Of a stretch of 64,000 bases of DNA, positions 59,721 to 64,000 are shown piece after piece. How positions within the stretch are numbered: the stretch's first letter is position 1; every line of letters starts with the position of its first letter. Source of the DNA: Fertoeibacter niger (GTDB lineage: Bacteria; Pseudomonadota; Alphaproteobacteria; Rhodobacterales; Rhodobacteraceae); NCBI RefSeq assembly GCF_009380135.2, contig NZ_WHUT02000011.1:62001-126000 (forward strand). Direction: 5' to 3'. The notes under the pieces are model-generated. The model had not been told where the DNA came from. It did not search any database and was given only the letters and a program-made list of their open reading frames with translations. A program made the position numbers and the translations under genes.

Positions 59721-60290
59721 TTAGTTGACCAGTCTATACACCCGTCCGCGTCCCTCGACCTTCTCCGAGCTGACTTCGAGCCCGAGTTTCTTCTTCAGCG
59801 CCCCGGCCATCGCGCCCCTGATCGTGTGAGCCGCCCAATCGAGGGCGACCATGATCTCCTCGATGGTCGCACCGTCGGACGCGCGCAGCATGGCGATCAG
59901 CGTGGCTTGCTTCGTGCCCTCGCGCGGCGTGCGCGCCTTGGGCGCGGCGTCTGGTTCGCTGGCGGTGACGGGCGCGGATTCGTCGGTCGGCGCGTCCGTC
60001 GCGCCCACGGGCGCGGTGTTCGCGTCCTCAGGCTCGATGCCCATGGCGGCGAGGCCCGCGTCGGTGGCGACCAGCGTTGTGCCGTGGCCATCGCCGGTTT
60101 CGCGCCACATGGGTTCGCCCTTGCGCAAATCGGCGTCGACTTCTTCGAGGTAGCCCTTGGCGATCATCGCGCCGACCACCTTGGCGGCGGCACCGCCGCG
60201 CAGGCTCTGGGGCAGTGGCAGGGCGATGCGCTCGAGCCGCTGGGTGGCGGCGCTCAGGATCAGGGCTTGGGCATCGGAAAGCCGGGTCAT
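59721..60290 (-). CDS. DUF3489 phage-associated protein
   Basis: 189 residues. Two helical DNA-binding-like domains: MTRLSDAQALILSAATQRLE with VGAMIAKGYLEEVDADLRKG at the N-terminus, and TKQATLIAMLRASDGATIEE, IMVALDWAAHTIRGAMAGAL, KKKLGLEVSSEKVEGRGRVY at the C-terminus (winged-helix DUF3489), with a disordered Ala/Thr/Pro linker between (about 90-120). Recurrent in alphaproteobacterial prophages near early/packaging genes. Probably a regulator. Starts 3 bp after the 65-residue gene upstream. Confidence 0.82.
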   Translation of the reverse strand: MTRLSDAQALILSAATQRLERIALPLPQSLRGGAAAKVVGAMIAKGYLEEVDADLRKGEPMWRETGDGHGTTLVATDAGLAAMGIEPEDANTAPVGATDAPTDESAPVTASEPDAAPKARTPREGTKQATLIAMLRASDGATIEEIMVALDWAAHTIRGAMAGALKKKLGLEVSSEKVEGRGRVYRLVN

Positions 60291-60293
60291 CGT

Positions 60294-60491
60294 TCAGCCC
60301 TCCAACGCGGTGCGGCCGAAGCCGAGGATCGGGAGGATGAAGGCCGCGTCCTCGGGGTCGCGATCCGGCGCTTTCAGCCAGTGTGCCATGGCGGTTTGGC
60401 CGGTGACAAAGTCAGGGAACTGGCCAAGCCAGCCAAGCTCACCGCTGCGGTCGACCAGTACGAGGCAGGGTTGGGTTTGAAGGAGTGTCAT
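60294..60491 (-). CDS. 65-residue phage-associated hypothetical protein
   Basis: MTLLQTQPCLVLVDRSGELG, WLGQFPDFVTGQTAMAHWLK, APDRDPEDAAFILPILGFGR, TALEG. No family known to me. It precedes the DUF3489 gene by 3 bp and keeps a good reading frame, so coding is likely. Position between two other small genes is typical of Rhodobacterales prophage early modules. Confidence 0.6.
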   Translation of the reverse strand: MTLLQTQPCLVLVDRSGELGWLGQFPDFVTGQTAMAHWLKAPDRDPEDAAFILPILGFGRTALEG

Positions 60492-60582
60492 CGGGTCGTC
60501 TCCGTATTCGGGCCGCGACCATCGCGTCCCTTCTACGAGGCCAAGCCCCTCAGGGCGGGGCTGGCGCGATGGTTGGGTCGAA

Positions 60583-60807
60583 CTATTCGGCGTGTTCGCC
60601 TTCCTTGAAGGCGCTGTCGGTGATCTCGCGCAGCTTGGCGCGGTAGTGGTTCAGGGTGCCAACGTGCCCCCAATGGATCGCGTCAGGGCTGGTCTCGAAG
60701 TGGTCGGCGCTGAGGGCGGCGAGGCGTGCCAGCATCGTGTCGATCTCGAACTTGGCGGCGAGGAAGGCGTAGAGGGCTTTCGTGTTGTCGGTTGCGCGGC
60801 GAGTCAT
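60583..60807 (-). CDS. 74-residue phage-associated hypothetical protein
   Basis: MTRRATDNTKALYAFLAAKF, EIDTMLARLAALSADHFETS, PDAIHWGHVGTLNHYRAKLR, EITDSAFKEGEHAE. Helical, charged; the frame resembles DNA/partner-binding adaptor proteins found beside DUF3489 in related prophages. AGGAGCC lies upstream of the start at 60807. Function unknown. Divergent from the terminase small subunit-like gene. Confidence 0.65.
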   Translation of the reverse strand: MTRRATDNTKALYAFLAAKFEIDTMLARLAALSADHFETSPDAIHWGHVGTLNHYRAKLREITDSAFKEGEHAE

Positions 60808-60918
60808 CTTGGTGGCTCCTTGGTGAGTTGAATCGTCCTTCTGAAGGGACGTTCGCTCTGTCCGCGATGCTTATCAACGAGATAAGCGCATGATCTTGAA
60901 TGATAATCGGAGACGCCA

Positions 60919-61560
60919 ATGCAGGGCATGAGCGAGCGGCAGTACGCCGCGCATGTCGGGCTGTCGCGGGGCGCGATCCAGAAGGCCAAGACGGCCGAAC
61001 GGCTGGTTCTGTTCGCCGATGGCAGCATCGATGCCGGGGCCAGCGACGTGCGGCGGGCGGAAACCACCGATCCGTCGAAGACCCGGAAGCCGCCCGAACC
61101 AAAGATGAAGCCGGTCCCCGAGGCGGCCGTTGCTGCTGTGGGCGACACGCTCCGCGAACAGGGGCTGGCGGTCCCGGCGGTTGGCGGCGGCACGACCTAT
61201 CTGCAGGCGAAAACCGCCAACGAAGTGCTGAAGGCGCAGGAACGTCGGATCCGGCTGCAGAAGCTGAAGGGGGAATTGATCGAGCGGGCGCGCGCGCTGT
61301 CGCTGGTTTTTCGCCTCGCGCGCGAGGTGCGGGACACATGGGTGAACTGGCCCGCGCGGTCGTCGGCCTTGATGGCGGCGGAACTGGGGGTCGAACCGGC
61401 CGCGATGCAGAAGGCCTTGGAAAAACATGTCCGTGGACTGTCGATCTGCGTCCGGCGTGATGGCAATGAAACTGAAACTTGCCATCGATCCCGACATCGT
61501 CGCCCTGATGGCGGCCGAGGTCGCAGCGGGGGAACGCGCTGTCACCGCGGCCATGCGTGA
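60919..61560 (+). pseudogene. Phage terminase small subunit (Nu1-like), 3' end replaced
   Basis: Starts MQGMSERQYAAHVGLSRGAI with GGAG 6 nt upstream. The N-terminal HTH (QYAAHVGLSRGAIQKAKTAE) and GSIDAGASDVRRAETTDPSK match terminase small subunit/Nu1 proteins; a long helix ARALSLVFRLAREVRDTWVN and MAAELGVEPAAMQKALEKHV follow as in the family. After residue 172 (about 61434) the sequence turns into low-complexity, Arg-rich sequence (RRDGNETETCHRSRHRRPDG) that overlaps the start of the next gene, so the natural C-terminus is lost at a deletion junction. DNA-binding may survive. The terminase large subunit is absent. Confidence 0.7.
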
Positions 61561-62095
61561 GGCTGGCACCAGCCTGAAATCCGCCTGGCGAACCCAGATA
61601 ACCGGCGCGGGGCTGGGCACACGCCTCGCCAACTCAATCCGCTCTGCCAACTTCCCCAAGTCAGGCGAAAGCCTGAACGCGGCAGCGCTGGTCTGGTCGA
61701 ACGCGCCGGTGATCATCGGCGCGCATGATACCGGCCCGCTGATCCGCTCGAAGAACGGGTTCTGGCTCGCGATCCCCACGCCAGCGGCGGGCAAATCCAA
61801 GCGCGGCGGCCGGATCACCCCCGGCGAATGGGAACGCCGCACCGGTCTACGTTTGCGGTTCATCTATCGCCGCCGAGGCCCAAGCCTGCTGGTGGCTGAA
61901 GGACGGCTGAACACCAAGGGCCGGGCCGTGGCATCACGGTCGAAAACCGGCAGGGGCGTCGTCACCGCGCCGATCTTCCTACTGGTGCCGCAGGTCAAGC
62001 TGCCGAAGCGGCTGGATCTGGCGCGGGATGCCGAACGGGCGGCAGACGGTGTTCCGGGGCTGATCGTGGCGAACTGGGTGAAGGGTCTTGCCTAA
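61466..62095 (+). CDS. DUF6441 phage protein
   Basis: 209 residues from ATG 61466: MKLKLAIDPDIVALMAAEVA, AGERAVTAAMREAGTSLKSA, then RTQITGAGLGTRLANSIRSA and SNAPVIIGAHDTGPLIRSKN. DUF6441 is a virion-structural or assembly family normally placed downstream of the capsid genes and before tail-completion genes. Its start codon lies 30 bp inside the altered end of the terminase frame, placing it abnormally close to the terminase. GC-rich, no internal stops. 52 bp after it begins the low-GC membrane-protein gene. Confidence 0.8.
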   Translation: MKLKLAIDPDIVALMAAEVAAGERAVTAAMREAGTSLKSAWRTQITGAGLGTRLANSIRSANFPKSGESLNAAALVWSNAPVIIGAHDTGPLIRSKNGFWLAIPTPAAGKSKRGGRITPGEWERRTGLRLRFIYRRRGPSLLVAEGRLNTKGRAVASRSKTGRGVVTAPIFLLVPQVKLPKRLDLARDAERAADGVPGLIVANWVKGLA

Positions 62096-62147
62096 TCCAA
62101 TGATATACCCGACTCTCCCTTCGGAAGAGAGGTTCAGGGGGGACTCG

Positions 62148-62729
62148 ATGCGTTATCGCAGATATATGTGGATTGTAGATTTCGTAGGCGTATTGGCGGC
62201 AATTTCAATTTTTGGTTATCTCTTTTTTCCGGCGGAATGGCGGCCGGCGGGTCGGGTGGATGATTTTTGGGGCAATGCTTCCGCAGAACTCGCGGGCATC
62301 TGGATTTCCGTAAGATTGATTGAATGGGCGCTGCGGCAACATGATCTTTCAGCTCGAGTGAGGGTTAGAACTGTTCGAAATATGAGAATGCTTGAAAACC
62401 AGCTTATGCATTTCTTGGACAGCCGTTTTGTCGGTGCACTACGACGTCTAGACTTTGAAATTGGCTGGGTCCGAAACCGCGGAGATGCAAGAAAGCGGTG
62501 GCTCAAGAAAGACGAAATTCAAGATTTGGAACTTTTCTTTTCCGCTCTAGCTGATGTGCGTGCAATGTTACCTTCCATGGAAGATTATTCGTCCAATGAG
62601 GGGAAAACTGATGAGATCGTCCGGAGTAATGAGTTCGGGGAGAAACTCGTCGCTCTGGCGTCCGCGCGAGAAAGGGCCGAAGTCAACATCCTTCAAGAAA
62701 CTGACGAGGATGAGGGGATAGTCGGCTAA
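62148..62729 (+). CDS. Two-helix membrane protein, low GC, prophage cargo
   Basis: 193 residues from ATG 62148 (GGGG six nt upstream). Helix 1 IVDFVGVLAAISIFGYLFF and helix 2 FWGNASAELAGIWISVRLIE, then a long charged helical cytoplasmic domain (RVRTVRNMRMLENQLMHFLD, RDARKRWLKKDEIQDLELFF, KLVALASARERAEVNILQET). Composition is about 47 percent GC, clearly unlike its neighbours. It sits between DUF6441 and the tail-terminator gene, a place where Rhodobacterales prophages carry accessory 'moron' genes. No family known; a membrane-associated superinfection-exclusion or abortive-infection role is a guess. Confidence 0.6.
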   Translation: MRYRRYMWIVDFVGVLAAISIFGYLFFPAEWRPAGRVDDFWGNASAELAGIWISVRLIEWALRQHDLSARVRVRTVRNMRMLENQLMHFLDSRFVGALRRLDFEIGWVRNRGDARKRWLKKDEIQDLELFFSALADVRAMLPSMEDYSSNEGKTDEIVRSNEFGEKLVALASARERAEVNILQETDEDEGIVG

Positions 62730-62780
62730 GGGTCTTGTGAACTTCTCCAAACCTCGCTTCATTCGGTACTGAATAAACCC

Positions 62781-63200
62781 ATGCCCACCCGTCGCGAAAC
62801 CATCCTCGCCGCGCTGCATGCGCGGCTTTCGGCGTTGCCCGCCGTCGTCCTGCGCGGTGACGTGTTGCCCGAACGCGTGCCTGCCGCTGGCCTCCTGATC
62901 CTGCGCGATGGCGAGCCGGGGGAGCCGGAAGTGACGCTGTCGCCCCTGCGTTACCACTACCAGCACCGGGCAGAGATCGAGGTGGTCGTGCAGGGATCGG
63001 CCCGTGATGCCGCCTTCGACACGCTTTGCGCCAGCATCGGCGCGACGATTGCCGCCGACCGCACGCTGGGCGGGCTCTGCGACTGGGTCGAGGCGGAAGC
63101 ACCGCGCCCGGTCGATCTGGCCGTCGATGGCGCCGCCAGCCTGAAGGCATCGGTGATCCCGGTAGTGTTGCATTACACCTTGATCGATCCGCTTGGCTGA
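62781..63200 (+). CDS. Phage tail-terminator-like protein
   Basis: 139 residues: MPTRRETILAALHARLSALP, AVVLRGDVLPERVPAAGLLI, HYQHRAEIEVVVQGSARDAA and DTLCASIGATIAADRTLGGL. Matches tail-completion/terminator proteins of alphaproteobacterial siphophages, sometimes wrongly named acyl-CoA transferase. Intact frame. Followed by the hairpin at 63235-63257 and the tail tube gene, keeping the normal phage tail order. Confidence 0.7.
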   Translation: MPTRRETILAALHARLSALPAVVLRGDVLPERVPAAGLLILRDGEPGEPEVTLSPLRYHYQHRAEIEVVVQGSARDAAFDTLCASIGATIAADRTLGGLCDWVEAEAPRPVDLAVDGAASLKASVIPVVLHYTLIDPLG

Positions 63201-63234
63201 TACCGACAGCAGGTCCCATCCTGCGTTCGGCGGG

Positions 63235-63257
63235 ACAAAGGTCCCCCGGACCTTTGT
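63235..63257. other. Perfect 10-bp inverted repeat between two phage tail genes
   Basis: ACAAAGGTCC-CCC-GGACCTTTGT, 10-bp perfect stem with a 3-nt loop, followed by TTGAT. It lies 35 bp after the tail-terminator stop and 64 bp before the tail tube start. It could be an intrinsic terminator-like or RNA-processing hairpin, though the T-run after it is short (TT). Confidence 0.6.
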
Positions 63258-63320
63258 TTGATCCGCCTCACTCCACGACCGATCCGCTGGCCTGACCCCG
63301 AATAACGAAAGGAGACTACA

Positions 63321-64000
63321 ATGGCACGAGCCCATGGGGCGCGGGCGCAGATGGCGCTTGCGTTCGAATCCGTTTATGGCACCGCGCCCGCGACGGGCTA
63401 CCGGACGGTGCCGTTTGCCAGCACCACGCTCGGCTCCGAACAGCCACTGATCGCGTCGGAACTGCTGGGCCAGGGGCGCGATCCGCTGGCTCCGATCAAG
63501 GACGCGGTCACCGCCGATGGCGATGTCGTGGTGCCGATCGACGTCGAGAACCTTGGCCTGTGGCTGAAAGCGGCCTTCGGCGCGCCGGTCACTTCTGGCA
63601 CCACGCCCAAGACCCACACCTTCCAGTCCGGCAACTGGACGCTGCCGAGCCTGGCCATCGAGACGGCCATGCCCGAGGTGCCGCGCTACGCGATGTACAC
63701 CGGCTGCGTCTGCGATCAGTTGTAGTGGCAGATGGCACGCTCTGGCCTGCTGACCGCGACGGCGCGGCTGGTGGCGCAAGGCGAAAGCGTCGCGGCAACC
63801 ACGGCCGCTGGCACGCCCACCTCGCTGGCGCTGCAGCGGTTCGGGCATTTCAACGGGGCGATCACGCGCAACGGCTCGCCGCTCGGCAATGTCATTTCCG
63901 CCGAGGTGACCTATTCCAACGGCCTCGACCGGATCGAGACCATCCGCTCGGACGGCCGCATCGAGGGGGCCGACCCCGGCATGGCCGCCCTGACCGGTCG
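63321..64000 (+). pseudogene. Phage tail tube protein, interrupted by an in-frame TAG; 3' end beyond the window
   Basis: AGGAG upstream of ATG 63321. The frame reads MARAHGARAQMALAFESVYG, FASTTLGSEQPLIASELLGQ, VTADGDVVVPIDVENLGLWL and ends ...YTGCVCDQL with TAG at 63723-63725. It continues in the same frame without any shift as WQMARSGLLTATARLVAQGE through ...EGADPGMAALTGR to the window edge. The TAG could arise from TCG (Ser) by one base change. Thus a nonsense mutation in a tail structural gene; prophage could not make normal tails unless the amber is suppressed. Confidence 0.8.

Larger units (their letters stand above)
56525..64000. mobile_element. Genomic island/decayed prophage region next to tRNA-Ser
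   Basis: From tRNA-Ser to the right edge the content changes to vsr, truncated DNA methyltransferases, a truncated serine recombinase, cargo genes of unusual composition and Rhodobacterales-type phage genes (DUF7220, DUF3489, terminase small subunit-like, DUF6441, tail terminator-like, tail tube). No tyrosine integrase is seen here, so the integration gene and the far end lie outside. A 12-bp direct repeat GAAAGCGTTCTC at 56536-56547 and 56633-56644 just after the tRNA may be boundary scars. The 283 bp 56525-56807 hold no gene. Confidence 0.75.

Noticed and set aside
1-64000. CRISPR array or complete insertion sequence
   Set aside because: No regularly spaced direct repeats and no transposase with terminal inverted repeats were found anywhere in the window.

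Overview
The window looks like chromosomal DNA of an alphaproteobacterium of the Rhodobacterales (Rhodobacter/Paracoccaceae type). It is GC-rich (roughly two thirds G+C in the core genes), gene-dense, and carries lineage-typical genes: UPF0262, two DUF1127-type small proteins, an IMPase-family histidinol phosphatase, a short RNase E/G, the XpaC-TelA-SPFH operon, and phage genes of the kind found in Rhodobacterales prophages. No rRNA, CRISPR array or complete insertion sequence was seen.

Region by region. 1-9.4 kb (all minus): a CPA1 Na+/H+ antiporter cut by the window edge, an RND efflux pump with its membrane-fusion protein, a large AsmA protein and a 2-hydroxyacid dehydrogenase. 9.5-16.4 kb: 5-formyl-THF cyclo-ligase and MgtE, guanine deaminase, RraB, 8-oxoguanine deaminase, histidinol phosphatase and an XRE regulator. 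16.8-20 kb: quinone oxidoreductase, LysR regulator, DUF1127 protein and a Bax-inhibitor-1 protein behind a heat-shock-like promoter. 20-29 kb: P-loop kinase, GNAT, L33, RNase P RNA, amidase, a calcium-binding-type lipoprotein, GatA/GatC, ceramidase-like membrane protein, MBL hydrolase, TadA and an RluB-type pseudouridine synthase.

29.2-35.4 kb is one tightly packed plus-strand operon: a small membrane peptide, XpaC, TelA, a DUF2927 lipoprotein, a low-GC DUF6338 membrane protein with a 57-residue Pro-rich partner, an SPFH+GYF protein and a zinc-ribbon membrane protein. By family membership it is an envelope or toxic-anion stress module, and the DUF6338 pair looks like a later insertion. It is the best candidate here for an under-described system.

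35.4-55.8 kb holds metabolic and housekeeping genes: glycosyltransferase, PurC, fructokinase, Dtd, acyl-CoA synthetase, ABC exporter, a HAD/hydrolase/dehydratase operon, an MFS exporter, an enolase-superfamily enzyme, tRNA-Phe, then yacG-RNase G-maf-infA. Infa and the LMW-phosphatase/UPF0262 pair are separated by five unrelated genes. These include an amidohydrolase-GNAT-NTF2 trio and a divergent NmrA/HxlR pair.

56.4-64 kb is accessory DNA beginning beside tRNA-Ser(GCT): vsr with a truncated cytosine methyltransferase, a serine recombinase truncated at both ends, a methyltransferase tail fragment, and a decayed prophage with cargo genes. The terminase small subunit joins directly to a tail-region gene, as if the terminase large subunit/portal/capsid block had been lost, and the tail tube gene carries an in-frame TAG. 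A family of G-rich hairpin elements recurs in at least five intergenic gaps (about 15.0, 21.5, 27.95, 39.35 and 47.4 kb).
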